Source: Pseudanabaena sp. BC1403
GTDB lineage: Bacteria; Cyanobacteriota; Cyanobacteriia; Pseudanabaenales; Pseudanabaenaceae
DNA: 64,000 nucleotides
Reading direction: 5' to 3'
Assembly: GCF_002914585.1 (NCBI RefSeq)
Contig: NZ_PDDM01000002.1
Location: forward strand, 248,001 to 312,000
The position numbers and the translations under genes were made by a program. Below the pieces are notes generated by a model, which was given only the letters and a program-made list of their open reading frames with translations, made no database searches and was not told where the DNA came from. Positions 32,388 to 41,311 of the stretch are shown here, piece after piece; position 1 is the stretch's first letter; each line of letters begins with the position of its first letter.

Positions 32388-32446
32388 AAAACCAAAAGAA
32401 GCCTGATTTGCCCGCTTCGCGGGCAAATCAGGCTTCTTTTGGTTTT
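32388..32446 (+). terminator. 28-bp perfect hairpin closing the tRNA array
   Basis: Exact arms with a TTC loop (tip GCTTCGC) followed by a T-rich tract, directly after tRNA-Arg. It is the longest hairpin in the window and the likely end of the array transcript. Confidence 0.8.
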
Positions 32447-32569
32447 ATTAAACTGATGTACTTACAGCTCACATAAAATATGCGATTATTTAATGAAAGT
32501 TTGATTGGTGATAGCGATCGCATTATGATATTTGCACTGTAAATAGTATGCGTACTGAGAATCAGGTTA

Positions 32570-33790
32570 ATGACTGCCCAAGCAACACATCACAAGTCTG
32601 AGCATGAGCCAAGTAGCCCAAAGGACTGGTCGTGGAAATTTTGGCAGGTCGTGCCGCTTTATCCCTATGGTCAGCGACGCACTATTCGCAAAGAAATTGT
32701 CAAGGATGCGATCTGGACTTTCGAGCAGATTCAGGGAATTTTTTATGTAGTCGTACCGATCAGAATGACGGTAGTAAAACTAGCGGCTGGGGGATTGCTA
32801 GTATATGCACCTGTTGCCCCGACTCTCGAATGTATTCGCCTCGTTAATGAACTGGTTGCTGAGCATGGAGATGTCAAATATATTATTTTGCCTACAGTGT
32901 CAGGAATTGAGCATAAGGTATTTGTAGGGCCTTTTGCACGGCAATTTCCCAAGGCTCACGTTTATGTCTCGCCGCACCAATGGAGTTTCCCATTCAATTT
33001 GCCGCTCAGTTGGTTAGGAATGCCTTGGGGACGCACATCGCTGTTACCTGAGGATAGCTCGAAGGTTCCCTTTGCCGATCAGTTTGACTATGCGATTCTG
33101 GGTTCGATTGAATTGGGATTAGGGAAATTTGCGGAGGTAGCACTATTTGATAAGCGATCGCAGACTCTTTTAGTTACGGACACGATTGTTTCTGTTCCCG
33201 AAAAGCCACCAGAAATTTTGCAAATCGATCCCTATCCATTGCTCTTTCATGCTAGAGATGGTGCGGATGAACCCATTGTCGATACAGAAGTAAATCGAGT
33301 TCGTGGTTGGCAAAGAACGGCTTTATTTCTATTCTATTTCCGTCCCCAAGTTTTGGAAACCGCTTCCTTTTTTCAAGCTTTACTAGATATTACTAAAGCG
33401 CCAGAGCGATCTCGCAAAGCCTTGTTCGGTCTATACCCTTTTCGCTGGAAATATAACTGGGATCAATCCTTTGAATCTCTACGCGGCAATGGACGTATTT
33501 TCGTCGCGCCAATCTTGCAGACTCTCATTCTCAATCGCGATCCGCAAACGGTAATTGCATGGGCAGATAAGGTTGCTAGCTGGAATTTTGTGCGGATTGT
33601 TCCTTGCCACTTTGACAATGCGATCACAGCTACAGCCAAAGAATTTCGTCACGCATTTAGCTTTTTAGAAAAGAATCCTCATCCTCTATCAACGGCCAAC
33701 CTTCCTGAAGAAGATTTTGAAGTTCTCAATCAAATCAATAACATTTTGCAAGGTAATCGTATTATAAGAGCAGCAAAGGATAAAATCTAA
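32570..33790 (+). CDS. DUF4336 protein (metallo-hydrolase-like fold)
   Basis: A 406-residue DUF4336 protein, common in cyanobacteria and plants. It starts with a WKFWQVVPLYPYGQRRTIRKE signature. The central part (about 60-300) is arranged like a metallo-beta-lactamase fold (MTVVKLAAGGLLVYAPVAPT, YIILPTVSGIEHKVFVGPFA, ILGSIELGLGKFAEVALFDKRSQTLLVTDTIVSV), but the HxHxDH metal motif is missing, so catalysis is doubtful. The ending has IVPCHFDNAI. It stands alone after the tRNA array. Function unknown. Confidence 0.8.
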   Translation: MTAQATHHKSEHEPSSPKDWSWKFWQVVPLYPYGQRRTIRKEIVKDAIWTFEQIQGIFYVVVPIRMTVVKLAAGGLLVYAPVAPTLECIRLVNELVAEHGDVKYIILPTVSGIEHKVFVGPFARQFPKAHVYVSPHQWSFPFNLPLSWLGMPWGRTSLLPEDSSKVPFADQFDYAILGSIELGLGKFAEVALFDKRSQTLLVTDTIVSVPEKPPEILQIDPYPLLFHARDGADEPIVDTEVNRVRGWQRTALFLFYFRPQVLETASFFQALLDITKAPERSRKALFGLYPFRWKYNWDQSFESLRGNGRIFVAPILQTLILNRDPQTVIAWADKVASWNFVRIVPCHFDNAITATAKEFRHAFSFLEKNPHPLSTANLPEEDFEVLNQINNILQGNRIIRAAKDKI

Positions 33791-33806
33791 TAGCATCAGT
33801 GATGTC

Positions 33807-33899
33807 AAATCACAAAATGGCTTAGCCATTTTGTGATTTTAAAACCTTTACTGGGTTTGGTTTTTAATTCACAAAAGTGTGATCACACTTTTGTGAATT
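33807..33899. repeat. Double-hairpin repeat, copy 1
   Basis: Hairpin A (15-bp stem ending in AAATGGC / GCCATTT) and hairpin B (34-bp palindrome with CACAAAAGTGTG) are separated by a spacer containing CTGGGTTTGG. It is related to 38850-38942. Confidence 0.8.
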
Positions 33900-33943
33900 G
33901 TTGTTAGGGGTGGGCTTACAGTGTTTTTATATCAATCCAAAAC

Positions 33944-33994
33944 CAACAAACTTCTTAAAATTATTGCAAAGCAACTATTTTAAGAAGTTTGTTG
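33944..33994. repeat. 18-bp inverted repeat 3' of the lipoprotein gene
   Basis: CAACAAACTTCTTAAAAT and its exact complement flank a loop with its own TTGC/GCAA pairing. It lies just beyond the stop of the minus-strand lipoprotein and may terminate it. Confidence 0.65.
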
Positions 33995-34008
33995 TAAAGT
34001 GAAATTTT

Positions 34009-34533
34009 TTATTTCAAGTTAATCGCAGGTGTTTTACAAACATCAATCGGATCTAGCTCGGCAAATTTTCCGTCATCATATTCAGCTCTAATATCGAAAA
34101 TACATCCAGCATCATCACCTTTATAATCAGAGCGCTTCCACTCAAAATCAGCTTTTTCGCGATCTTTAATCGGGTCATCTAGCTCGTTCTCACCCCAATC
34201 TGCTTTTTTAGGTGCAGACATATAGATAGCTTTCAAGACTTTTCCACTGTTGTTCACAACGGAAATTCTTACAGTGTCAGAAGGTTTTTCGGCACTTGGA
34301 GCCTCTGTAGCAGTAGGTTTAGCAGTTGCTGTTGCTGTTGCTGTTGCTGTAGGCGAAGGAGAAGGAGTTGAGGCAACAGTAGGTGACGCAGTAGGTGATG
34401 CTGCGGCAGTTGGGCTAGTAGTAGCTGTAGCTGCTGGTTTGTCGTTTGGTGCTGGGGTGCTGGGAGTACAGGAAACGGCAGCAACCGAAAAACTGGCTGC
34501 GATCGCAAGATTACACAAAAAATATTTTTTCAT
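34009..34533 (-). CDS. Lipoprotein with Pro/Thr/Ala-rich linker
   Basis: A 174-residue lipoprotein. The signal peptide ends in a lipobox (AAVSC, Cys 22), then about 60 residues of low-complexity Pro-Thr-Ala-Ser with TATATATA-type repeats act as a flexible spacer. The globular C-terminal domain (about 88-174) begins VRISVVNNSGKVLKAIYMSAP, has a W-rich acidic part, and includes Cys residues in GCIFDIRAEYDDGK and DVCKTP that could form a disulfide. Similar NNSG-start domains occur in exported proteins of unknown role. Likely anchored to a membrane facing the periplasm. Confidence 0.75.
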   Translation of the reverse strand: MKKYFLCNLAIAASFSVAAVSCTPSTPAPNDKPAATATTSPTAAASPTASPTVASTPSPSPTATATATATAKPTATEAPSAEKPSDTVRISVVNNSGKVLKAIYMSAPKKADWGENELDDPIKDREKADFEWKRSDYKGDDAGCIFDIRAEYDDGKFAELDPIDVCKTPAINLK

Positions 34534-34668
34534 GAAGTTTTCCTTAGATGACTAACTTATATTAATAATCGAAATTATAGATTAAAGTTAGCTTTTTGCT
34601 ATTAGCTATTTATTAGGACATACTCGTCAGGCAATTGTGGCGTAAGCGAATCTCGCATCACAATTATC

Positions 34669-34706
34669 TAAACTAATTGGGGTTTGTGTAAGCCCTAATT
34701 AGTTTA
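34669..34706. repeat. Inverted repeat in the lipoprotein-devC gap
   Basis: TAAACTAATTGGGG pairs with CCCTAATTAGTTTA with one mismatch. The loop includes GTGTAAGCCC, which resembles the end sequence of the structured repeats at 38.2 and 42.0 kb. Confidence 0.5.
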
Positions 34707-34804
34707 GGCCTAAGAGATCTTGAGCAATAGCTACAAGCTCATCATTATTCTCAACTGACAGGATCGTTGATTGTGAATCCATTCCATTTAAAATCCATAT
34801 CGAT

Positions 34805-36190
34805 CTATCCGAAGATTTCCGCAGGATCAGCCGATTGGACTTTGCGTAGGGATATTGCTCCAGAGATTACACACATCACTATCGTTAAGATCATGACTGG
34901 GATTGCTTTGTCCCAAATATATAATGGTAACAAAGTCGCATTTTTGGTGAGGTTATACAGAAAGAAAGAAATTCCTAATCCTGGAATAAAGCCTAAAATC
35001 GATAATGCAAAAGCTTCTTGAATTACAATTTGAGCCAAGTATAGATTCCCATAACCCATAGCTTTGAGAGTGGCATATTCCGCAAGGTGATCGGAAACAT
35101 CAGTATAAAGAATCTGATAGACAATCACAATTCCTACGATGAAACCCATCACGGTTCCAAGAGTAAAAATAAAGCCGATCGCAGTGCTTTTTTGCCAATA
35201 GCCTTTCTCAAAGTCAATATAGCCTTGTATCGTCAAGATTCTTGTATCATCGATCGCCGCATCCTCAGTTTTTTTGAGATCTTCAACCGTCAAATCAGAC
35301 TTGGATATCACTACTTTATTCTTATCTTCTTCAAGAGTGATTTTTCCATCTGCACCAATCTTTTCTTGATATAAACTCCGAATTCGTTTGCCGTCGGGTT
35401 GTAATTTTTCACGCGGCAAAATTACCTTATCGCTTGTCTGGCTAAGAATAAAGTTTCGCATCGCTTCATAGGGAGATGCATCAGGCTTTAGGTTAATCAA
35501 TCCAACATTAATTAATCCCGCACGTCGATTATCAAAAATTCTTAGGAAATTTGTATCACTAGTAATCATCGAACCATCTGCGGCAAAAGATGCTCCTAGC
35601 TCAAATAATCCACCAACAGTTAGTTTTCGATTAGCAACTTCACGACTGACCAATTTATTGCAAACAAAAGCTTCATCATTAAATTGGGCTTTTAAGGCTA
35701 AAGTGCCACATTCACTAACAATTGGACCGAACTCGGCACGAGAGGCACGATCAAATAGAACTACATCTTGAGTTTTAACGCGATCAATGTTTGATATGGA
35801 ACCAGGCATCTTAAAGACCTTAGCATCAGGATTTGCCCCTAACACTAGAATGTTGCGAGTCTGTCCCGCAGGGTCTTCTTTGATTTTCCAAGCACCAATA
35901 CCAATGTAAAGAGGGTTTACTGAAGCGACTTCTTTCATGCCTAAAGCTTGATATAAGCGACGCTGAGAGAAGTTTCGCATCCCCACTAGGTTAGTGGATT
36001 GAGGGCTAATAAGCACTAAGTCGCCCACCAAATTACTTTGTAGTCGAATCGCGCTGTTAAATAGAGCATCACGGAATCCTAATTGCAAAAACATTAAGAC
36101 CACCGCAAAAGTAATCCCTGCGATCGCAACTAGTAGTCGGCTTTTTTCGTAAGTAAGTTGTAGCCAAGCAAGAGGTACGGCAAAAATCAT
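34805..36190 (-). CDS. devC: DevC-type ABC exporter permease
   Basis: Membrane subunit of the DevBCA exporter family, which in Nostoc/Anabaena exports heterocyst glycolipids with TolC. The 461-residue sequence starts PLAWLQLTYEKSRLLVAIAGI, includes LMFLQLGFRDALFNS, and has four membrane helices (about 15-38, 345-370, 390-420, 430-450) around a large periplasmic MacB-like domain. It is about 70 residues longer than typical DevC because of an insertion around residues 255-315 rich in charged residues. It follows the devB-like gene by 60 bp. No DevA ATPase gene is in the cluster. Confidence 0.88.
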   Translation of the reverse strand: MIFAVPLAWLQLTYEKSRLLVAIAGITFAVVLMFLQLGFRDALFNSAIRLQSNLVGDLVLISPQSTNLVGMRNFSQRRLYQALGMKEVASVNPLYIGIGAWKIKEDPAGQTRNILVLGANPDAKVFKMPGSISNIDRVKTQDVVLFDRASRAEFGPIVSECGTLALKAQFNDEAFVCNKLVSREVANRKLTVGGLFELGASFAADGSMITSDTNFLRIFDNRRAGLINVGLINLKPDASPYEAMRNFILSQTSDKVILPREKLQPDGKRIRSLYQEKIGADGKITLEEDKNKVVISKSDLTVEDLKKTEDAAIDDTRILTIQGYIDFEKGYWQKSTAIGFIFTLGTVMGFIVGIVIVYQILYTDVSDHLAEYATLKAMGYGNLYLAQIVIQEAFALSILGFIPGLGISFFLYNLTKNATLLPLYIWDKAIPVMILTIVMCVISGAISLRKVQSADPAEIFG

Positions 36191-36218
36191 AAATTCATCT
36201 AGCGATTAAAAAAAATAG

Positions 36219-36261
36219 TTGAAAGTTAATAAGAGAGCAAAGCGCTCTCATTAACTTTCAA
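36219..36261 (-). terminator. Hairpin between devB-like and devC-like genes
   Basis: A 20-bp stem with two mismatches and an AAA loop, overlapping the devB stop. It could reduce read-through from devB into devC. Confidence 0.6.
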
Positions 36262-37510
36262 TCTTGACTCTGACTTGTAAATTAGTAAGCCCTGAGACTT
36301 TTTTACTGTCATCTAACTTAATCTTGACTTCGATAATCCGCACATCAGTCTTGGCGGCTGGGTCAGTTCCGAGAACATCATTTTTGGCAATCCGCAAACC
36401 AATGCGATCGACTTTACCAGTGATGTTTCCCTCAAAAGCTTCACTCTCAATCGTGGCAGTCTGCCCAACCTTGATTTTGCCGATATCAGTCTCATAGATT
36501 TCCGCAACTACGTACATCTGACTGGTATTGCCAAGATCCATGACTCCATTTGTCTGGCTGACAACTTCACCAGTTTTAGAGTTGATTTTGAGAACTTGTC
36601 CATCAATCGGAGCACGAACTTGAGCTAGATCGAGATCAACTTCTGCTTTTTTTACATTGACGATCGCAGTTTGCAGTTGAGCTTCGGCAAACTGAACGTC
36701 AGTGGGACGGACTTCTCTAACGCTACTGAGTAATCCCTGAGACTGACGCAACTGGAATTGTGCTTGCTGAATTTGCTGCTGAGCTTGCACAAACTGACCT
36801 TGCAAAGTCTCAACCTTGAGGCGATAAGTATCAAGAACGGTCTGGGAAATTGCGCCTTCTTTGAAAACTTCAAGAAAGCGATTGTAATCTCTACCTGCAA
36901 TTTCCAATTCTGCTTTAATTCTGGAGGCATTGGCTTCTAAAGATTTGATATTGGCGGCGGCAGACATGACGTTACCTTCTTGGGCAACAATATCACCACT
37001 TTTTGCGCCTGCGCGAACTCTAGCAAGATTGCGATCGCTTTCTTGAGCTTGGCTTTGGGCTTGTAGTAATGCTGCTACTGAGCGATCGTAACTATCGAGA
37101 ATGGCAATCACTTGACCTTGTTTGACGGTATCACCTTCTTTGACCATCAATTTCACAATGCGTGATGTTCCCAGTGCTGAAGGTGAGGCAACTTTGATGA
37201 CTTCGCCTTGTGGCTCTAAGCGCCCTAATGCACTGATGGCTTTTGGTTGATCTTTGGTGCTGGCACTAGTTGCAGGTGTAGACGCGGGGTTACTGCTAAA
37301 ACGACCGATTACAAACCAAATACTCACGCCCATTGCAGCTAGGGCAAGTACGATCGCAGGGATCAAAAATTTGTTGGAGCGTTTTGGGGTCAGAGCATTT
37401 TTCATAGTACTAGTTTTATTTCTGGCAGAGGTGCTTGGTGTATCTCTCGATATGTTACTGATGTCCGTAGCCGTTTCTACCTGTTTATCCGCCTGTTTAT
37501 CTACCTGCAT
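36251..37510 (-). CDS. devB: DevB-type periplasmic adaptor (HlyD family)
   Basis: Membrane-fusion protein linking the DevC permease to an outer-membrane TolC channel. The start at 37510 is set by AAGGAG 6 bp before the ATG; a frame-open ATG at 37558 is not preferred. One membrane anchor (about 48-67), then ISALGRLEPQGEVIKVA and the biotinyl-lipoyl half-motif VKEGDTVKQGQVIAILDSYD. A long coiled coil follows (about 155-275, Q/A-rich), then the second lipoyl half (VRAPIDGQVLKINSKTGEVV) and the beta-barrel to the C-terminus. 419 residues. Family is firm; the exported cargo is unknown. Confidence 0.88.
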   Translation of the reverse strand: MQVDKQADKQVETATDISNISRDTPSTSARNKTSTMKNALTPKRSNKFLIPAIVLALAAMGVSIWFVIGRFSSNPASTPATSASTKDQPKAISALGRLEPQGEVIKVASPSALGTSRIVKLMVKEGDTVKQGQVIAILDSYDRSVAALLQAQSQAQESDRNLARVRAGAKSGDIVAQEGNVMSAAANIKSLEANASRIKAELEIAGRDYNRFLEVFKEGAISQTVLDTYRLKVETLQGQFVQAQQQIQQAQFQLRQSQGLLSSVREVRPTDVQFAEAQLQTAIVNVKKAEVDLDLAQVRAPIDGQVLKINSKTGEVVSQTNGVMDLGNTSQMYVVAEIYETDIGKIKVGQTATIESEAFEGNITGKVDRIGLRIAKNDVLGTDPAAKTDVRIIEVKIKLDDSKKVSGLTNLQVRVKIES

Positions 37511-37830
37511 ATGCTCCTTGCCTCTGTGTAATTCAAACCAAATTAAAAAACTAGCCAACAGTTTAACAAGCTATAACTGTTTGTCTATGTCTCAGACATC
37601 CTACATTAGCGCTAACTTAGTAAAATCAATCTAACAATTTTTCATAATAGGGCTTACTTCTTAGTTTTTATGTTTGCGATCGCCAAAAGCCTAAATTCCC
37701 TAAAAGTAACCCGCGATCGGTAGGTATTACCTTAGCGATTATTTGACTCGTCAGATCGCGCTCACAACTAAAATATTGATATCCTAAGTTCCAAAAAATA
37801 TAGCAAAAAAAGAGTTAGCTAGTACAAACC

Positions 37831-37883
37831 AAAAGCAGAAGATAAGTGGCGGCGCGAAGCGCCGCCACTTATCTTCTGCTTTT
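37831..37883. repeat. 25-bp perfect hairpin with GCGAAGC tip
   Basis: Exact arms with a GAA loop and a GGCGGCGC core, further flanked by short inverted copies of TATAGCAA. It is not adjacent to any gene end. Confidence 0.85.
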
Positions 37884-38179
37884 CAAACCTTGGTTTGCTA
37901 TAGCCTAAGTCCAAACCAGCTAGAGTCAATCAAAGTAAAACAAGGAAGATATAAAATTTATTAATACTCTTTTGAAGTTCCTTTTTAACTTATGACATTG
38001 CTGGAATTGTTTCCAATAAAAGAAGTAAAAGAATGATCCCTAGAATCTCTTCAGCCACAGCCTCTGAACGAACAATCTGAGAAACTTCGCTAACACATCC
38101 ATGTTTCTTTTCAACGCTCTACTTTCCGAACCAATGAACTTTTTGACGGTGTTGTAAAGCAGCAGCTTTAAAAATTTTA

Positions 38180-38325
38180 GGGCTTACGCAAATCAACCAA
38201 GAACTAAAGTTCTTGGCTCAAAGCTCAAGTCAGTTAAAACTGACTAAAGAAAGCCTCAAACCAACCTGTTTCAACAGGTTTAAGCTTTTAGCCCGCAATT
38301 TATTGCAGGGCAGATGCGTAAGTCC
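38180..38325. repeat. Structured repeat family, copy 1
   Basis: Ends are GGGCTTACGCA and its near-complement TGCGTAAGTCC. Inside are four small hairpins (AGAACT/AGTTCT, CAGTT/AACTG, AACCTGTT/AACAGGTT, GCAATTTATTGC). Copy 2 at 41974-42110 keeps the layout while changing paired bases on both sides. Confidence 0.75.
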
Positions 38326-38410
38326 TAAATTTATTGTGGTTCGATTATAAATTGATACGATTCTTTAATTCAGTAACTGCGGCTAACCAATCTGTATATT
38401 CTTCGCTATC

Positions 38411-38755
38411 CTACCATAATTCTTTCAATTCAGAATTTTCAGCAAGAATGAGATCGATCGCTAAATGAGCTTTCTGGACTAAAGCAGTTGATGGCTGAAT
38501 TTTGTTTGCTTCAACCCAATTGTCAAGACTCTCGGAATAAGCACTGCGTTTACCCCAGTTGCCTTGCAAACGAGCAATGACTTCGATCGCCGCGATCGCT
38601 TCAGTTGCTTCAGAGGCTTCAACACCTTCTTCCCCAGAATTAAGTACTGCATTCAGAGCTTCCTCAACTGGGGAAAGGTCATTAACTTTCTCAAGTTCAT
38701 ATGTCCAGTCACAAGCATCATCATTTCCAAAGGAATCCACAGCCCAAGTTCCCAT
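38411..38755 (-). CDS. DUF4259 domain protein
   Basis: A 114-residue protein starting MGTWAVDSFGNDDACDWTYELE, the hallmark of DUF4259. The start is taken at 38755 because this motif is normally the true N-terminus and AGAGA lies upstream; an in-frame ATG at 38857 would add 34 unrelated residues. The rest is helical (ALNAVLNSGEEGVEASEATEAIAAIEVIARLQGNWG). Function unknown; the family is often found near toxin or immunity-type genes, but nothing here shows that. Confidence 0.8.
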   Translation of the reverse strand: MGTWAVDSFGNDDACDWTYELEKVNDLSPVEEALNAVLNSGEEGVEASEATEAIAAIEVIARLQGNWGKRSAYSESLDNWVEANKIQPSTALVQKAHLAIDLILAENSELKELW

Positions 38756-38849
38756 AAATCTCTCTTGCCTAAAGTAAATCATGCATTTTTCTGAGCAAGA
38801 GCAAATTACCGCAGATTTGCACTTCAAGTCAATCGCGATCTCATTATAC

Positions 38850-38942
38850 AAAAGCATAAAATGGCGTAGCCATTTTATGCTTTTGTAACCCTTGCTGTGT
38901 TTGGCTTTTTATCCACAAAAGTGTCGTCACATTTTTGTGGAT
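38850..38942. repeat. Double-hairpin repeat, copy 2
   Basis: Same plan as 33807-33899: hairpin A with AAATGGC / GCCATTT at the tip (16-bp stem), a spacer with GTGTTTGG, and hairpin B with CACAAAAGTGT (one G.U). The lower stem of hairpin A differs on both arms, keeping the pairing. Confidence 0.78.
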
Positions 38943-38987
38943 TGGTATTATATCCGTCGCAAAGTTGCTCAGGACATAAAACCCAAA

Positions 38988-39020
38988 AGCGAGTTGCGGC
39001 GCTTCGCGCCGCAACTCGCT
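38988..39020 (-). terminator. 15-bp perfect hairpin after the oligopeptidase gene
   Basis: AGCGAGTTGCGGCGC and its complement with a TTC loop, just beyond the stop of the minus-strand peptidase gene. Confidence 0.75.
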
Positions 39021-39031
39021 CAAGTAAGAGA

Positions 39032-41122
39032 TTAGACCTTGGCTAAACCACTATGACGCAACAAAGGTGCGGTACTTGGCTCACGTCCTCGGAAGGTTTT
39101 AAAGACTTCCATTGGATGCTTACTACCACCGAGGGCAAGTACCGTATCGCGGTAGAGCCTGCCAGTTGATGCGATCGCCTCATCATTTTCGAGTCCTACT
39201 TCCTCAAAGGCTGCAAAGGCATCCGCGCTGAGGACTTCTGCCCACTTGTAGCTGTAGTAACCTGCGGCATATCCACCTGAGAAAATATGACCAAAAGAAC
39301 AGAGGAAGTTATCTTCTGGCAAGGGTGGGATTACCATCGTCGTTTCTGCAAGACGCGATCGCAATTGCATTGGAGTCTCTGAGCCACCGCTTTGATAGCG
39401 ATGATGCAGTTCGATATCCACAAGGCTGAAATGTAACTGACGCAACATGCCTGAACCACTCATGTAGTTTTTGGAATCGATTAGTTTTTGGTAATAGGAT
39501 TCGGGCAGTGTGTCGCCAGTTTCATAGTGTTTCGCCATGCCAAACAAAGTAGCGCGATCGTAGCACCAGTTTTCCATAAACTGACTAGGAAGTTCCACCG
39601 CATCCCATTCAACATTATTAATGCCTGAAGCGCCTGAATAATCAACCTTAGTCAGCATATGCTGCAAGCCATGTCCGAATTCATGGAAAAGAGTTTCTAC
39701 TTCGCCAAAGGTCATCAGGCTAGGTTTACCATCAACGGGAGGTGACTGGTTGCAAATTAGATAGGCAACGGGTAAACGAGTAATGGGCTGACCATCTTCG
39801 ATCACTTTAGCTCGTCCGATGCAATCATTCATCCATGCACCGCCACGCTTTTCCGCAGGACGACTATAGGGATCGAGATAAAAATAGGCGATCGCTTGAT
39901 TTTGTTCGTTTTGAATTTCAAAGAAACGGACACTCTCATGCCAGATTGGAGCTTTGCCATCCGCCGCAACTACTGTCACGCCAAACAAGCGCTTTACAAG
40001 GGCAAATAAACCTTCCAAAACTTGCGGAAGTGGGAAATAAGGACGCAATTCTTCTACAGTGAAATTGAACTTAGTTTCCCGCTGACGTTCCGCCCAATAG
40101 GAGGTATCCCAATGCTTAAGATCACCCAAGGTCGATGAGCCTTGAGACTTTGCAAATTCCTTTAGTTCTGCATACTCGGCTACTGCGGCAGTATAACTAG
40201 ACTGACGCAATTCTTCTAGTAATTTCTCAACTGCCTCAACATTGGGAGCCATTTTCCGAGCAAGACTGAGTTCTGCATATGTCGGATATCCGAGCAGTTC
40301 TGCCTTTTGCTTACGCAATTCTAGAATGCGATCGATTAATGGAGAGTTGTCAAACTCACCACTGGCGGCACGTCTGACAAAGGCGCGATAGAGTTTCTCG
40401 CGTAGATCTCGACGGCAGCTATGCTGCATGAATGGAACATAACTAGGATAGTCAAGCGTAATGCACCAAGGTCCATTTTCAGGCGTGGCTTTATCATCAC
40501 CGTCCAGACGAGCAGCTTGGGCAGCTTGGGCAAGGAGGCTCGGAGGTAAACCTTCGATTTCTTCGGGTAAAGTCAAAGTCATGCTAAATGCTTTGGTGGC
40601 ATCAAGTACATGATTTGAGAAATTAGTGGAAAGTTCGGCAAGTTCCATTTGAATCGCGTTGAACTTTTCTTTTAATTCCCCTTCTAAACCCACACCCGAC
40701 AATTCTGCATCCCGCATCGCGGCTTCGACGATCCGTTTTTGGGCGGGGTCAAGGTTATCCCACTCCGATGATCCATAAATTGCTTTATAGGCTTTATAAA
40801 CTGGCTGGCTCTGGCTAAAGCGATTAAAAAATTCAATTACCTTAGGTTGCACTACCTTATGAGCTTCGCGCAATTCGGCACTATTTTTGACACTGAGTAA
40901 ATGCTCGATCGCACCCCAGCTCCAACCAATGCGCTCAGTCAAACGCTCTAATGGCTCTACTAGCCCTGCCCATGTAGGCTGAAGATTGGCTTCCAGTTCG
41001 GTCAATCCCTTGCTTGTTTCTTCGAGTAATTGAGTAATTGCAGGAATGACCTGTTCGGGCTTGATATCTGGAAATGGCGGTAATCCTTTGCCGATCAGGA
41101 GAGGATTATTAACTTCACTCAT
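39032..41122 (-). CDS. prlC: M3-family zinc oligopeptidase (oligopeptidase A type)
   Basis: A 696-residue cytosolic metallopeptidase that cleaves short peptides, including signal-peptide fragments. The zinc motif is LFHEFGHGLQHML (HExxH near residue 480), with the third ligand Glu in the following VEWDAVELPSQFMENWCYD block, both typical of the M3A family. The N-terminal helical region starts NPLLIGKGLPPFPDIKPEQVIPAI. Length is normal. It is a single gene with its own terminator. The symbol prlC is used by homology to E. coli oligopeptidase A. Confidence 0.93.
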   Translation of the reverse strand: MSEVNNPLLIGKGLPPFPDIKPEQVIPAITQLLEETSKGLTELEANLQPTWAGLVEPLERLTERIGWSWGAIEHLLSVKNSAELREAHKVVQPKVIEFFNRFSQSQPVYKAYKAIYGSSEWDNLDPAQKRIVEAAMRDAELSGVGLEGELKEKFNAIQMELAELSTNFSNHVLDATKAFSMTLTLPEEIEGLPPSLLAQAAQAARLDGDDKATPENGPWCITLDYPSYVPFMQHSCRRDLREKLYRAFVRRAASGEFDNSPLIDRILELRKQKAELLGYPTYAELSLARKMAPNVEAVEKLLEELRQSSYTAAVAEYAELKEFAKSQGSSTLGDLKHWDTSYWAERQRETKFNFTVEELRPYFPLPQVLEGLFALVKRLFGVTVVAADGKAPIWHESVRFFEIQNEQNQAIAYFYLDPYSRPAEKRGGAWMNDCIGRAKVIEDGQPITRLPVAYLICNQSPPVDGKPSLMTFGEVETLFHEFGHGLQHMLTKVDYSGASGINNVEWDAVELPSQFMENWCYDRATLFGMAKHYETGDTLPESYYQKLIDSKNYMSGSGMLRQLHFSLVDIELHHRYQSGGSETPMQLRSRLAETTMVIPPLPEDNFLCSFGHIFSGGYAAGYYSYKWAEVLSADAFAAFEEVGLENDEAIASTGRLYRDTVLALGGSKHPMEVFKTFRGREPSTAPLLRHSGLAKV

Positions 41123-41311
41123 AAATTTTCTTTCAGGTAATCTTTAAGATTTGTAAATGGCTATAACGATTATATATCAAGGAAGAATTTGCGCTTAATC
41201 GGTGGTAGCGACAAAGCATATTTTTAAGATTTTTTGCTGATTTATATAAAACGTAGTCTAGAATGCTTGTGTTGCCAAACAAAAAAATCATTCGCATAAA
41301 ATTCGCCTAAT

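Larger units (their letters stand above)
37511..38410. other. 900-bp gene-free region with two structured repeats
   Basis: No reading frame with family resemblance or start signals was found. It contains the devB promoter region, a 25-bp hairpin (37831-37883) flanked by TATAGCAA and TTGCTATA, and a 146-bp structured repeat (38180-38325). The stretch 37980-38160 might be decayed coding sequence, but I cannot name it. Confidence 0.5.

Noticed and set aside
30859-32446. Regularly spaced hairpins in the tRNA array as a CRISPR-like array
   Set aside because: The hairpins differ in sequence and the units between them fold as tRNAs; there is no constant direct repeat.
27582-32446. A prophage or complete insertion sequence around the HNH gene
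   Set aside because: No integrase, transposase, capsid or terminase gene is present; only the small MITE-like element and the HNH nuclease hint at mobility.
34250-34555. 101-codon frame opposite the lipoprotein gene
   Set aside because: Ala/Val-rich antisense of the Pro-Thr-Ala linker.
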